A DNA stretch of 64,000 nt from contig CAKKNE010000005.1 in assembly GCA_918797485.1 (NCBI GenBank), positions 248,001 through 312,000 of the forward strand. The letters run 5' to 3'. The position numbers were made by a program, and so were the translations under genes. This document shows positions 23,183 to 33,226 of this stretch, piece by piece. Positions within the stretch are counted from its first letter, which is position 1, and each line of letters begins with the position of its first letter. The stretch is from Pelagomonas calceolata. Its lineage: Eukaryota > Sar > Pelagophyceae > Pelagomonadales > Pelagomonadaceae. Below the pieces are notes generated by a model. It worked only from the letters and a program-made list of their open reading frames with translations, searched no databases and was not told where the DNA came from.

Positions 23183-23782
23183 ATGCGAAGAATCGCCTGG
23201 CTCCTCGCCCTGCGGGCAGCGGGCGCCCAGGACCACCCCTGCGATCTCACGCCGGCCACCGTCGCGCGCATCAACGACTGGATTTTGAACGGGAACGACC
23301 CGGGCAACAACGCCTTCGAAGCGTTACATTGCGCGGCCGTCACGACCGTAGGCACGGCCGTCGGCGGCCTCGGCGGCGGCGCGGCCGGCGCGTTGCTAGG
23401 CGGGAGGGCGTCGGCGCGCGTCGCGACGGCGCTCTGCGGCAATGGGACGACGGCGTGCCACGGCGTGACCGAGGGGGCGACGCGCCTCGTGGGCGGCCTG
23501 CTCGGCTACGTGATCGGCGCGGCGACGGGCGCCGAGGCGTCGCACCGGTATTTCGGGCGGGGCTCGTTCTTCGGGTCGCCGTCGCGCACCGCGGCTATTC
23601 GCGAGTGCGCGGAATTGTTCGGTGTGGAGGAGACCGCGGACGTGTCGGTGATCGACCGGGCCTACAAGGCCCGAACTCTAAAGGATCACCCGGACAAGGG
23701 CGGCTCCAACGAGGCCATGGCGCGCTTGAATGTGTGTAGAGCCGTGCTGAGAGCAAATGCATCGAAAAGGTGGGAGTTATAA
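23183..23782 (+). CDS. Secretory-pathway protein with C-terminal J domain
   Basis: I chose the Met at 23183 because MRRIAWLLALRAAGAQ is a clean signal peptide; an in-frame Met ten residues earlier dilutes it. The middle has two glycine-zipper segments (GGLGGGAAGALLGG, GGLLGYVIGAATGA) that could insert in a membrane. The C-terminal 70 residues form a J domain with the Hsp70-contacting HPDKGG motif. It is a DnaJ-type cochaperone, probably of the ER or another endomembrane compartment. There are no introns. Confidence 0.8.
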   Translation: MRRIAWLLALRAAGAQDHPCDLTPATVARINDWILNGNDPGNNAFEALHCAAVTTVGTAVGGLGGGAAGALLGGRASARVATALCGNGTTACHGVTEGATRLVGGLLGYVIGAATGAEASHRYFGRGSFFGSPSRTAAIRECAELFGVEETADVSVIDRAYKARTLKDHPDKGGSNEAMARLNVCRAVLRANASKRWEL

Positions 23783-23809
23783 TGTGTGTTCTTAGAGGGA
23801 GAGGGCTCG

Positions 23810-25036
23810 CTAGTCGAAGCGCATGCGCGAGTCGCGCGGCGGCGGCGGCGGCATGTTGTCCTCGGGCACGGCGATGGCCTTGCCCGGGTTCCGCAAACTT
23901 TCGACCAAGGCTTGCACGACGGCCTGCGTCCCAATAATTTGAGAGGAGAACAGCTCGCGAGCTTGGTGCTTGCCCTCGAAGCCCTGGCGCCGCCAGTCAT
24001 TTTCATCTTCCAGTAGACATAGGTCGGCAAATTGATCTAACATCGAGACGCGCTGATTCTGGGCATTGAAGCACCTGCTTGTATTTAGGGCGCTCACGAC
24101 GCACTGCCCCAGGTCCACCAAGGCGGACCGCCCTTCGTCGCCCGCCGGGAAGCTTTCGATCGTATAGGAGCAGTCCCGGCCGAAGCGCGGGTACGCGAAG
24201 TCGTCGCATCTGAGAATTTTATTGTCGCCAATGACTTTGAACGACTGCTGCAAAGGATGGACGTAGCTACAGTGCATGTGGCAGGGCTTCGTGGAGTTCT
24301 CGCCGAAGTAGACTACCGCTGTAACATCTACCGGCACGTTCTCCGCCGTCGCCTCGCTGTGGATCACTTGCGCCGACACGGGGTTCAGCACGCCGTACGC
24401 GAGCTTCCCCATGCGCGCGCAGGCCCAGCCGAGGTCGCCCAAGCACCCGAGCGGGTCGTCCTTGGCCGTTGATTCTTTCCCGGCCCCCTCTAGAAAGTCC
24501 CTACTAGCGGAGATCGTGAAGGCCACGTCGACCCGCCGCACCTCGCCGAAGAACCGGGACTCCGCGATCGTCGACAGGATCTCCTCCGTGCGCGTGTGGT
24601 GCGAGAAGGGCACGACGTCCTGCAGCGCGACGTCTTCCGCGACGCAAGCGTCGCGCATGACGACCGTCGACTCGTAGTCCGCCGCCGCGGGACAGCCAAT
24701 TAAAACATGCTTGTGGTGCTGGGCCGCGGCCACGGCCCACTGGCTCCTCGTGCTTGTGGTGCCTCCGATAAAAACGGAGTCCACTCGGGTGGTCGCGTCG
24801 GGGTCCCTTAAAATCGCGTTGTAGCTCTCGTACCACTTGACGCCCTTCAGTTCCTCGGGCTCGCAGCTCCTTTCTAGTAATGCTCTATCACATTCCGCCG
24901 CCGCGGTGATTTTGAGTTTTCGCGTGTTTCTGCTCGCGTGGAGTAATCCTATCGCGAGCGGGTTCGCTTGGATGAGTCCTAATTTCAGCGGGTTCTCTAT
25001 AACAGAATCGTCGTCTTGCCGCGGGCCGCGCATCAT
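23810..25036 (-). CDS. Gfo/Idh/MocA-family oxidoreductase
   Basis: A 408-residue, intronless protein. The N-terminus has the Rossmann beta-alpha-beta pattern in modified form (LGLIQANPLAIGLLHASR), then VDSVFIGGTTSTRSQWAVAAAQHHKHVLIGCP, the usual xxIATP..H......K.V..EKP region of the family. The C-terminal domain has the expected alpha/beta substrate fold. Relatives include dihydrodiol and glucose-fructose dehydrogenases, and the substrate is unknown. The glycine-rich loop is diverged (no GxGxxG), so cofactor binding should be treated with care. Confidence 0.75.
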   Translation of the reverse strand: MMRGPRQDDDSVIENPLKLGLIQANPLAIGLLHASRNTRKLKITAAAECDRALLERSCEPEELKGVKWYESYNAILRDPDATTRVDSVFIGGTTSTRSQWAVAAAQHHKHVLIGCPAAADYESTVVMRDACVAEDVALQDVVPFSHHTRTEEILSTIAESRFFGEVRRVDVAFTISASRDFLEGAGKESTAKDDPLGCLGDLGWACARMGKLAYGVLNPVSAQVIHSEATAENVPVDVTAVVYFGENSTKPCHMHCSYVHPLQQSFKVIGDNKILRCDDFAYPRFGRDCSYTIESFPAGDEGRSALVDLGQCVVSALNTSRCFNAQNQRVSMLDQFADLCLLEDENDWRRQGFEGKHQARELFSSQIIGTQAVVQALVESLRNPGKAIAVPEDNMPPPPPRDSRMRFD

Positions 25037-25562
25037 CTACCGCGCGCGTGGCGATTTCGCTGGGTTTAAACAATCGCAGCTTGCGCGCCGCCTGCGCGCT
25101 CGCTGGAGCTCGCGTCTTCTGCGCGGTCGAAGCAGCGGTGCTAGGAACCACTTGCAGCGCTCTATGATGCCTGCCGGTGCGATGCGCACGCGCACAGGTC
25201 AAAGCCGCGCAAATTGGGAGACGATCACGACCCGATTTTTTTCATTTAGCTGATCCTCCCTATTTTTTTTTCCGCTGTTAAAGATGCGTCTCCGTCGACG
25301 CATACGTCGTCAGAAGAATCCATGAATGAGGTTGTCTTCAGCCTCATCACCCACCAGCAGACTGGAATCTGCGGCGTAAACCACTACGCGAGCGGCATAG
25401 CTCGTCAGTTGACGCGCTTAGGACCACATCGATCCCTGCTCTCACTACAGCGCTTCGCCGCCGTCTCGCGAGGACCTCTGAGGCGCAGACAGCAGTGCCT
25501 CTCGCAAGCAAGCTCAGCCGGCGCGACGAGCACAGCAAAACAACTCAAAAGGAGGATCCACC
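25037..25562. other. Divergent intergenic region
   Basis: This 526-bp gap between the oxidoreductase and the VTC1-like gene has a T-rich patch near 25265. It contains no CTAG motif, RNA gene or coding region that I can support. Confidence 0.4.
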
Positions 25563-26258
25563 ATGTTCGGCCCGCGCCGCGGCTACGACGCCATCGGCGA
25601 ACCTAGTGTAAGCAACGCGGACAAGCCGCGCGTGCAGCCCGTCAAGGTCGACCCCAAGGTGATGAAGCGGCGTCCCGTGGTCTAGCGACGCCTTCACTTC
25701 CTCAATACGACTCGTGGCCATCTCACGATGACGTGGGTGGTTTCTTATTCGATTTTGAGCTGTTTCGGACCACGTCGGGGCCGTCGCGGCGTGTCAGAGA
25801 GACAGCGGTCGCGTCGATGGCGTCTTCACGAGACAGCGCCGCCGCGACGCCATCGTCGTGATCCCACGAGAGTCTACGTGGTCATCAGGACGCCGTCGAC
25901 GCGATGCCTCATCGGACGAGGCGAGAGACCGCGATGCGCCGCGCAGGTCTTCTTCGCCAACGAGCGCACGTTTTTAGCGTGGGTGCACATGGCGTTGATG
26001 CTCGGGGGCATGGCCGTGGGCATCATCGGGTTCAGTACGAAGAGCGGGTTGTCGCCCTTGCCGGGGTTGGTGTTGTTGCCCGTGGCGATTTGTTTTGTCG
26101 TGCACGCGCTCGGGCAATACTACGCGAGAGCTAGAGCGATCCGCCGGAGGGAGCCGGGGCCCTACGAGGACAAGAACGGTCCGGTTGCCTTGGCGATCGT
26201 TCTGTCGCTGGCGGCGTGCTCGAACATCCTCATCCATTTGGTGGTGTCGTCGCGCTAG
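25563..26258 (+). CDS. VTC1-like DUF202 membrane protein
   Basis: Exons 25563-25679 and 25947-26258 give 142 residues. After a basic N-terminus comes PVKVDPK, then VFFANERTFLAWVHMALMLG, the signature of VTC1/DUF202 proteins. Three membrane helices follow (AVGIIGFST region, LPGLVLLPVAICFVVHAL, GPVALAIVLSLAACSNILIHLVV). VTC1 is the small membrane subunit of the vacuolar polyphosphate polymerase complex. The catalytic VTC4 and SPX domains are not here. The single long introner lies just before the signature and splices in phase 0. Confidence 0.85.
25680..25946 (+). mobile_element. Introner-type intron, family A long form
   Basis: A 267-bp copy in a plus-strand gene. It contains the order CCTTCACTTCC, GGGTGGTTTCTTATTCGA, GGACCGCG-like blocks and ends GCGCCGCGCAG. 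The flanks share GTCT (GTCTAGCG and GTCTTCTT). Confidence 0.85.
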
Positions 26259-26350
26259 GCGACCGCGTCGACGGCGTCACCCATATGCCGCCGCCGCGAC
26301 CCGGCACACACTCTCGTCGCGTCACGGCGACGGCGCCCTCCTAGTACGTG
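26259..26350 (+). repeat. Introner-like relic downstream of the VTC1-like stop
   Basis: GACCGCGTCGACGGCGTCAC and CGTCACGGCGACGGCG directly after the stop codon match the shared introner core, but no terminal end is visible. It is probably an eroded copy in the 3' UTR. Confidence 0.45.
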
Positions 26351-26431
26351 TTTAATTCATATTCAAAGTAATTATAGACACAAACTATGGACACATTTTT
26401 CAGAAAACATGGTGGTTCTTCTGCGAATTTC

Positions 26432-27232
26432 TCACTCGGCGTAGCCCTCCTTGTCTTTACGAGACGAGACGAGCTTGCCACTTTCGTACGAAAGCACGTA
26501 CAGGGAGTCGAAGTCGTCGGCCTTCCAGGTCCCGGGCTTCTCCATGCCCAGGGCCCTGGCCAGGGACGGCAGGCGCTCGTGCTTCCACGCTATAATGATG
26601 GGACCCTCCTCGGATAGATGTTTTTTCACGTCCTTCGCGAGCTCCTCGTTGTCACTCTCCCCGAAGTGGACGTCGATCTCCAGGTCAAAGGTCCGGGCCA
26701 TGGGCTCGAGCGTCTCGATGGACCGCATGACGTTCCGCGGTTTTTCCGGCTTCCGCGCATACAAGTACGAAGGGGGGTCGAAGCGAGTCCCGTCGAATAA
26801 CGAGGGGAGCCAGGCACTTCTTCGAACACCTTTCGGCGTGCAGTGCGTCTCCGAGTACTTCTCGTCCTTGTCGCAGTGCCTCATGAGTACGACCGTGGCC
26901 TCCTTCTTGCGCGTATGAGCCGCGAGGATGACGTCAGGAACGGTCTGAACAGGTAAAAACTGGCCCCGCGCCGGCCCCGCGCACACACCTAGGAGTATAG
27001 AAGCACCAACACACAGCCCGCCCGCGAGCCACCGGCACCGTCCTCGACTCCGCGAGCATTCGCACTCTTCGTCGGTTTTCACTGGTGCCTCCTGCTGCTC
27101 GAGGTCGTCGACGTCCGCGAAGCTTCTAGCGGGCGGTCTCGGTGAGGGCAAGGGCGAGTGGGAATCCAACCAAGTCGTGTCCGGCGACGCCGTGCGCCAG
27201 TCGCCCGGCTCGACGCCCTTGGGGAGGAGCAT
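26432..27232 (-). CDS. Histidine phosphatase-like single-pass membrane protein
   Basis: A 266-residue protein with no intron. The cytosolic N-terminal 65 residues are Pro/Asp-rich. One membrane segment follows (LAGGLCVGASILLGVCAG). The C-terminal domain begins TVVLMRHCDKDEKYSETHCT; the catalytic RHG of the family is RHC here, with the nucleophilic His kept. The second Arg region and late His are represented by ARKPEKPRNVMRS and IIIAWKHERLPSL. It is probably an acid or phosphoglycerate-mutase-like phosphatase on the luminal side; the substrate is unknown. Confidence 0.75.
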   Translation of the reverse strand: MLLPKGVEPGDWRTASPDTTWLDSHSPLPSPRPPARSFADVDDLEQQEAPVKTDEECECSRSRGRCRWLAGGLCVGASILLGVCAGPARGQFLPVQTVPDVILAAHTRKKEATVVLMRHCDKDEKYSETHCTPKGVRRSAWLPSLFDGTRFDPPSYLYARKPEKPRNVMRSIETLEPMARTFDLEIDVHFGESDNEELAKDVKKHLSEEGPIIIAWKHERLPSLARALGMEKPGTWKADDFDSLYVLSYESGKLVSSRKDKEGYAE

Positions 27233-28028
27233 TTTGTCGCGCCGCGTTTGCGTCGGCTGCGGCAGCGCTCGGTGTGCCTCCGACAGCGCTGGCGGCGTCC
27301 CGCGGGCCCGCGGTCGCCGCGTATACGGCGAGTCAGATTTCGGAGGATACTACCTATGTGGCCTCGGCGGCCGCGGACGGCGTACGACCGAAGCTGGCGA
27401 GAGAGCTGGCGGTCAGAGTGACCCGCCGAGATGCTCTGCTTGCCGCCGGCGCGGCAAACTAGCCGCGCTCCGAGCGGCAGTGCGAGCGGACGTGGGCCTG
27501 CATGAGCGCCGAGTTCGGTTTCAAAGGAAACAACGTCCCAGGCACGCACCACCGCTCCGCGACGGGACCCGTAGTACGCCTCGGCGCACACCACAACCGG
27601 CGCAGGGGCCGGGCAAGCGGGAGTCACCGCGGGAGTCACCGCGCGCGGCAACTCCAAGCACAGGAAGACTTCCACACGGGCGCAGCGGTCCGCCGGAGGG
27701 GCGCTCCGGCGGAGCGGTGGGGCCGCGGACGGGCCTTGTGATCCTAAATCTCAGGGACTACAGGCTACCGGCGGTTTTATGTTACATCCCATTAGGAAAG
27801 CCAGCAGCCGGACGCCGCTATTATCATCCCGCGCGACAGCCGCGTCCATAAAAAGACGCGCGAGGCAGCCTTGAAAGGCATCGTACGGAGCCGACGGACG
27901 CCTCCCCAAGCGCGCGGCGCGTTTGGGGGCAGCTTAACGCCAGAATGGGGCAGCCCCAAAAAGAGTAGCGCCGGGAGAATGAACCGCCGCGCCCCGCAGG
28001 TTCTAAAGCAACACCTACGTAAGCAACC
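27233..28028. other. Intergenic region with beta-tubulin promoter
   Basis: This 796-bp gap lies upstream of beta-tubulin and the divergent phosphatase. GC-rich open frames are present, but none has protein-like composition. No CTAG-bounded motif is seen. Confidence 0.5.
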
Positions 28029-29369
28029 ATGCGCGAGATCGTCCACATCCAGGGCGGCCAGTGCGGCAACCAGATCGGCGCCAAGTTCTGGGAGGTCATC
28101 TCCGACGAGCACGGCGTCGACCCGACGGGCACGTACCACGGCGACTCGGACCTCCAGCTCGAGCGCATCAACGTCTACTACAACGAGGCGACGGGCGGCC
28201 GCTACGTGCCGCGCGCCATCCTCATGGACCTCGAGCCCGGCACCATGGACTCGGTCCGCGCGGGCCCCTTCGGCCAGCTCTTCCGCCCGGACAACTTCGT
28301 CTTCGGCCAGACGGGCGCGGGCAACAACTGGGCCAAGGGCCACTACACGGAGGGCGCCGAGCTCATCGACTCGGTCCTCGACGTCGTGCGCAAGGAGGCC
28401 GAGTCCTGCGACTGCCTCCAGGGCTTCCAGCTCGTCCACTCCATGGGCGGCGGCACGGGCGCCGGCATGGGCACGCTCCTCATCTCGAAGATCCGCGAGG
28501 AGTACCCCGACCGCGTCATGTCGACGTACTCCGTGATCCCGTCGCCCAAGGTGTCGGACACGGTCGTCGAGCCCTACAACGCGACGCTCTCGGTGCACCA
28601 GCTCGTCGAGAACTCGGACCAGTGCTTCACGCTCGACAACGAGGCGCTCTACGACATCTGCTTCCGCACGCTCAAGCTCACGACGCCGACGTACGGCGAC
28701 CTCAACCACCTCATCGCGGCGGCGGTCTGCGGCACGACGTGCTCGCTCCGCTTCCCGGGCCAGCTCAACTGCGACCTCCGCAAGCTCGCGGTCAACATGG
28801 TCCCGTTCCCCCGGCTCCACTTCTTCATGGTCGGCTTCGCGCCGCTCACGTCGCGCGGCTCGCAGCAGTACCGCGCGCTCACGGTGCCGGAGCTCACGCA
28901 GCAGCAGTTCGACGCCAAGAACATGATGTGCGCCGCCGACCCGCGCCACGGCCGCTACCTCACGTGCTCGTGCCTCTTCCGCGGCCGCATGTCCACGAAG
29001 GAGGTCGACGAGCAGATGCTCAACGTCGTCAACAAGAACTCGTCGTACTTCGTCGAGTGGATCCCGAACAACGTCAAGTCGGCCATCTGCGACATCCCCC
29101 CGAAGGGCCTCAAGATGGCGACGACGTTCATCGGCAACACGACGGCCGTCCAGGAGACGTGGAAGCGCGTCGCCGAGCAGTTCACGGCCATGTTCCGCCG
29201 CAAGGCGTTCCTCCACTGGTACACGGGCGAGGGCATGGACGAGATGGAGTTCACCGAGGCCGAGTCCAACATGAACGACCTCGTCTCCGAGTACCAGCAG
29301 TACCAGGACGCGACGGCCGAGGAGGAGGGCGAGTTCGACGAGGACGAGGAGGGCGACGACATGATGTAA
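28029..29369 (+). CDS. TUBB: Beta-tubulin
   Basis: A complete 446-residue protein, intronless. It begins MREI, the N-terminal tetrapeptide needed for tubulin mRNA autoregulation in eukaryotes. The GTP-binding tubulin signature GGGTGAGMG is intact, as are the C-terminal acidic tail ([16 protein letters not shown]) and the T7 loop region. It polymerises with alpha-tubulin into microtubules, so flagella or spindle. Nearly every codon ends in C or G, far more extreme than its neighbours, as expected for strong expression. No introner has entered it. Confidence 0.98.
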   Translation: MREIVHIQGGQCGNQIGAKFWEVISDEHGVDPTGTYHGDSDLQLERINVYYNEATGGRYVPRAILMDLEPGTMDSVRAGPFGQLFRPDNFVFGQTGAGNNWAKGHYTEGAELIDSVLDVVRKEAESCDCLQGFQLVHSMGGGTGAGMGTLLISKIREEYPDRVMSTYSVIPSPKVSDTVVEPYNATLSVHQLVENSDQCFTLDNEALYDICFRTLKLTTPTYGDLNHLIAAAVCGTTCSLRFPGQLNCDLRKLAVNMVPFPRLHFFMVGFAPLTSRGSQQYRALTVPELTQQQFDAKNMMCAADPRHGRYLTCSCLFRGRMSTKEVDEQMLNVVNKNSSYFVEWIPNNVKSAICDIPPKGLKMATTFIGNTTAVQETWKRVAEQFTAMFRRKAFLHWYTGEGMDEMEFTEAESNMNDLVSEYQQYQDATAEEEGEFDEDEEGDDMM

Positions 29370-29549
29370 GCAGCGCGATTACGAGGCCGCTGCGCCGAGA
29401 ATGCTTCCGTCAAATCCCCCCCGACCGATCTTCGCCGACGCAACGTACGAGTAAAAAATTAAAAATAAACTCCTACATACATAACGACCGCGGCACTTCT
29501 CTACTACGGCGCGTCGACAAGGCGTGAGATCTATTGTTACGCGAGTCTA

Positions 29550-30449
29550 CTAGTAGGGCATCTGAGGCATAACCTCGGCGAAGCCCGTCCCGTCGCGTCG
29601 CTCGCCGGTGACCGCAAAGGCCGCGCCCATGCCGCCGCGTCTCCGGGAGTCGATGCGCGCGAGCGCGGTCATGATGTCGTCGTGGTAGACCTTCGCGCGC
29701 TTCGCGCCGCCGGCGGCCGCGGGGTCCGCGTGAACTTTATCGAGCGCCAGCTCCAGCAGGCGCCGCGCCTCGTCGAGGTCTTGCGCGACGCCCTCGGCGT
29801 TCTCGTAGCACGTGGCCATGCCGTTGAGGCCCTGGACGCAGCCCTGGTCGGCGGACATTTTATAGTAGCGGAAGCCCTCGGCCGCGTCCATCGGGACGCC
29901 GTTGCCCATGCAGTACCGGGCGCCGAGGGTCCCCTGGCACTCGACGTCGCCGATCGCCGCGCCCGCGATCCAGTACTTGCACGCCGTTTCCTGGTCCGGG
30001 ACGACGCCGTTGCCGTGCGCATAGATGTAGCCGAGCTCCGCGTAGGCCTTCCCGTCGCCGCCTTCGGCGCTGCGGTGCAGCGCCGCCATCGTGCCGTGCT
30101 TCCGCTCGTAGGCCTTGAACGGCGGGGAATCGAGCGGGAGTTCGGTGTCGTCTCCGCCGCCCGCGGCGCGTGGCGGCGTCGCCTTGCCCTTCGCCGGCGT
30201 GACGCGTGGCGACGGCGACGCCGCCGCCGCGCCACCGCCCTTGCTCTTCACCGTGACCGGCTTGTCCGCGGTCGTGCATTCGACGCAGCGGCGGACCTGC
30301 CGCGCCTTCCACGCCTTCTTGGAGAAGGCATCCTGCGGCTTGTCCTCGTGGCAGGCGCTGCACGTCTTCATTGTGGTTGATATCGACGTGGCGTCCAGCT
30401 CGGCGGACAGGTCGAAGCCGTCCGGGCCGGCCTCGAGCACCTCGGCCAT
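29550..30449 (-). CDS. Stc1-like zinc finger plus Sel1-repeat protein
   Basis: A 299-residue, intronless protein. Residues 28-65 (CSACHEDKPQDAFSKKAW, then RRCVEC) match the Stc1-like zinc-binding pattern CxxC...KP..AFS...W...CxxC. A Lys/Ala/Pro linker follows. The C-terminal half has at least three Sel1/TPR-like repeats (AYAELGYIYAHGNGV, CQGTLGARYCMGNGV, GLNGMATCYENAEGV). Sel1 repeats build scaffolds. The combination hints at an adaptor, but no pathway can be inferred. Confidence 0.8.
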   Translation of the reverse strand: MAEVLEAGPDGFDLSAELDATSISTTMKTCSACHEDKPQDAFSKKAWKARQVRRCVECTTADKPVTVKSKGGGAAAASPSPRVTPAKGKATPPRAAGGGDDTELPLDSPPFKAYERKHGTMAALHRSAEGGDGKAYAELGYIYAHGNGVVPDQETACKYWIAGAAIGDVECQGTLGARYCMGNGVPMDAAEGFRYYKMSADQGCVQGLNGMATCYENAEGVAQDLDEARRLLELALDKVHADPAAAGGAKRAKVYHDDIMTALARIDSRRRGGMGAAFAVTGERRDGTGFAEVMPQMPY

Positions 30450-30795
30450 AGCTCGAGTTACGCGGCAAAGACGGAGGCAGCGATCTGTGTCGAAGGTGCG
30501 CGCTACTCCTCGCGAGCCGTGGTGCGATGCGCGCAGCCTGATCTATCCGAGTGGCCACAAGGCAGGCGCCTAGGCACAGCCAAAGCTAGCCTGCCAAATC
30601 GGGAGATAGACACACTAGCCGCACCAAAAGAAGGGTGACTGGCGCCGATATCGCGTATTCGGCATATCCAGGCCGCCGACGAGTCGTTGCGCGCCGGCGG
30701 CGGGGGCGCCCCACGAAGACTTCCGCTCGACGAGGCTGCCCAAGCGACGCGTGTAGGGCTGTTGTTGCATCGCATTGGTGAAAAAAAGCACAACC
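30450..30795. other. Divergent intergenic region
   Basis: This 346-bp gap has two CTAG sites at 30580 and 30616 with the half-motif GACACACTAG. It may be a diverged promoter motif with longer spacing (about 40 bp). No gene is seen. Confidence 0.4.
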
Positions 30796-31704
30796 ATGGG
30801 CCTCCCGCACCGCGTCATACTGTGCGCCACCCTGGCAGTCGCGCAGAACATGGGGCAATGGGTCGGCGGCGAGCACTGCGCGGGCTCCCACTGCGGGCCC
30901 GGCAAGGACGAGAAGGAGGCAAAGCGCTGCGAGCACCCGGCCGGCGCCGGCGCCCACGTGCTCTACAACGCGTCAGTGGCGGTCGGTGACAAGACGGAGC
31001 ACCTGACGACGCGGTGGGTCCACGCCGTCGTCGACGGGCGCATCCTCAATCCCCTGACCGGCGCCTGCGCGGGCGAGACGGTTGAGGTTGACGAGTTTCC
31101 CGAGGAGTTCCGGCATCGTGCGAGCGAGAAAGGAGCGAAGGTGCTGGCGGAGGTCGTGCACGTGACGAGCGCCGACGACGTTCGGCTGATCGACGCGCTG
31201 AAGGCGCGCGAGTTTGACGTCGCCGCGAAGCTCGTGAACGAAGATCACGTGGGCGTGAACGCGCGCGACGACCACGGCGTGCCGGCATTGTCGATTGCGG
31301 TGCAGCTGCGGCAGCCCGTGCTGGCCGCTTCTCTATTAAATGCGGTGGATCCTCGCGTCGACGTCGACGCCGCGACGCCATCCGGATACACGGCCCTCCA
31401 CTTCGCCGTCGGCTCCAACGACCGCAACGTCGTCAAAGCCCTACTGCGACGAGGCGCGGACCCGAACGCGCAGATCACGCAGGAACAGTCGGGTGGCTGG
31501 GGCCCGCTGCACTTCGCCTGCCGGTTGGGTCACCTGGAGATCGCCAAATCACTCTTAGATTTCGATGCGGATCCGTTATTAACTGGCAATGCGGGCGAAA
31601 ACGCGTTCAAGGTCGCGGAGGACGCGGCGGTCCCCTACGCGACGCGCAAAAAGATCGCCGGACTACTCAACGAGGCCATGGCGCGGCGCGGCGGGGAGCT
31701 TTAA
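30796..31704 (+). CDS. Secretory ankyrin-repeat protein
   Basis: The Met at 30796 is preferred because MGLPHRVILCATLAVAQ is a signal peptide; an in-frame Met lies seven codons earlier. The protein has 302 residues. Residues about 125-280 hold four ankyrin-type repeats (DDHGVPALSIAVQLRQPVLA, SGYTALHFAVGSNDRNVVKA, GGWGPLHFACRLGHLEIAKS). Ankyrin repeats in a protein routed to the secretory pathway are unusual; the partner is unknown. It converges with aldehyde dehydrogenase, 10 bp between stops. Confidence 0.75.
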   Translation: MGLPHRVILCATLAVAQNMGQWVGGEHCAGSHCGPGKDEKEAKRCEHPAGAGAHVLYNASVAVGDKTEHLTTRWVHAVVDGRILNPLTGACAGETVEVDEFPEEFRHRASEKGAKVLAEVVHVTSADDVRLIDALKAREFDVAAKLVNEDHVGVNARDDHGVPALSIAVQLRQPVLAASLLNAVDPRVDVDAATPSGYTALHFAVGSNDRNVVKALLRRGADPNAQITQEQSGGWGPLHFACRLGHLEIAKSLLDFDADPLLTGNAGENAFKVAEDAAVPYATRKKIAGLLNEAMARRGGEL

Positions 31705-31714
31705 GACATAAACA

Positions 31715-33226
31715 TTAACCGTAGCGCGCGCCTCCACCGAACCAGTCCTCTCCTTCACTAGCCGTGCGCACGACGAGCGTCTTCGAGGCCGTGTACGCGT
31801 TTTGAGAATCGCGCCCGTTCTCTCGCCCTACACCAGATTTCAGAAAACCGCCCCACGGCGCGTCGGGACCGTTCCGGTGGTGGCAGTTGACCCAGGTCAC
31901 GCCGGCGTGCAATTTTGAGGCGACGCGGTGCGCTCGCCCTACATCGCGCGTCCACACGGCAGCGCCGAGCGCGTACGCGCTCGCGTTCGCTTTTGCGATC
32001 GCGTCGGCCTCGTCGTCGAAGGGCGCTATACATACGACCGGCGCGAAGCACTCCTCCCGGAAGCACGGCAGGTCCACGCTGCCGGCGAGCACCGTCGGCC
32101 GGAAGAAGTAACCGCGCTCTGCGCACGGCTCCGAGCCGCCAGCTAAGATTTCGGCGCCGCTCTCATCCACAAAACGCCGCGCCGCCGCGAGTGCCTTCGC
32201 CGAGACCAGAGGCCCAACTTCCGTCTCCGGCGCGAAGGGATCTCCGACGCGTAGCGCATCCGCTCTTTTCGCGAGTCGGGACGCGAACTCGTCGTAGATG
32301 CTTCGCGCGACGAAGATGCGCTTCGCCGAGACGCACGTCTGCCCCGCAGCTAAGAAAGCCGCGAAACAAGCACCAGCGACCGCTTGGTCCAGGTCGACGT
32401 CGTCAAAAATTAGTAGAGGCGCGTGGCCCGCGAGCTCGGCGCCGTACGACGCGGCGCGAGCGCCAGCGATCGCGCCGAGCGCCTGCCCGGCCGCCGTACC
32501 GCCGGTCAAATCGACGCGGGCCACGGCTTCGTGCGCCGCGAGCGCCGTCGCCGCGTCGGCGCCGCCCGGGAGCACGTTCACCACCCCGGGCGGCGCGCCA
32601 CTCACCGCGAAGATCTCGCCCAGTCTGATGATAGACCCCGGCGCGAGGTCCGACGGCTTGACGACGGCCGTGTTGCCCGTGGCCAGGCAGGGCGCGAGCT
32701 TCTTCGACGCGATGAGCAAGGGGTGGTTGAACGGAGTGATGAGTCCGCAAACGCCGAGCGGTACTTTCTGGACCACACACAGATGGTCCGGGTCTCCAAT
32801 AAAATTCGGCGCCGCGCCCTCCGTCGTCTCGGCGAGCGACGCGTGGTACTCAAACCACTCCGGGACCCTTCCCAATTGTGCTTGGTACTCCCGCCGGGGC
32901 CGGCCCGTCTGGCGCGTCTCTATGTCACACAGCTCGGGCACGCGCCTTCGCAGCTCTTGCGCTGCGTTGCGTAGGATCGTTGCCCGCTTCTTGGCCCCTA
33001 CGTCGCGCCAGGCCGGCCACGCGGCTTTGGCGGCGTCCACCGCCGCGGCGACGTCCGCTGGGCCGGCCGTCGCGCACGTCGCTACTGCTGCGCCGGTGGC
33101 CGGGTCCTCGATGTCGATTGTCGCACCGTCGGCCGCTTCGCGCAGCTCGTTCTGCACGAAGAGCGGGAAGTGCGCCATGTTTCGGCGGCATCGATGCACC
33201 CAGCGTGCGCGCACCGCGCGCAGCAT
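31715..33226 (-). CDS. Aldehyde dehydrogenase (NAD-dependent, betaine-aldehyde type)
   Basis: A 503-residue, intronless protein of normal ALDH length. The N-terminus MLRAVRARWVHRCRRN is Arg-rich and lacks acids, fitting a mitochondrial presequence. The NAD site (FNHPLLIASKKLAPCLATGN), catalytic Glu (ELAGHAPLLIF, where the family has ELGG) and catalytic Cys (AAGQTCVSAKR) are all present, as is the late ECFAPVVC motif. It oxidises an aldehyde to the acid; the clade resembles betaine-aldehyde or aminoaldehyde dehydrogenases, but the substrate is not certain. Confidence 0.9.
   Translation of the reverse strand: MLRAVRARWVHRCRRNMAHFPLFVQNELREAADGATIDIEDPATGAAVATCATAGPADVAAAVDAAKAAWPAWRDVGAKKRATILRNAAQELRRRVPELCDIETRQTGRPRREYQAQLGRVPEWFEYHASLAETTEGAAPNFIGDPDHLCVVQKVPLGVCGLITPFNHPLLIASKKLAPCLATGNTAVVKPSDLAPGSIIRLGEIFAVSGAPPGVVNVLPGGADAATALAAHEAVARVDLTGGTAAGQALGAIAGARAASYGAELAGHAPLLIFDDVDLDQAVAGACFAAFLAAGQTCVSAKRIFVARSIYDEFASRLAKRADALRVGDPFAPETEVGPLVSAKALAAARRFVDESGAEILAGGSEPCAERGYFFRPTVLAGSVDLPCFREECFAPVVCIAPFDDEADAIAKANASAYALGAAVWTRDVGRAHRVASKLHAGVTWVNCHHRNGPDAPWGGFLKSGVGRENGRDSQNAYTASKTLVVRTASEGEDWFGGGARYG

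Noticed and set aside
21467-23236. A 589-residue open frame on the minus strand overlapping the MYND/UBA and TLC genes
   Set aside because: Arg/Ala/Gly-rich low-complexity composition. The overlapping 21631-22839 frame carries intact UBA and MYND motifs, so this is a GC-rich shadow.
26432-28028. Small plus-strand genes between the phosphatase and beta-tubulin
   Set aside because: Open frames there are Arg/Pro-rich with no motif, signal peptide or conserved pattern.
27792-29527. Long open frames of 474 and 488 residues over beta-tubulin on both strands
   Set aside because: They arise from the C/G-ending codons of tubulin; no domain is present.
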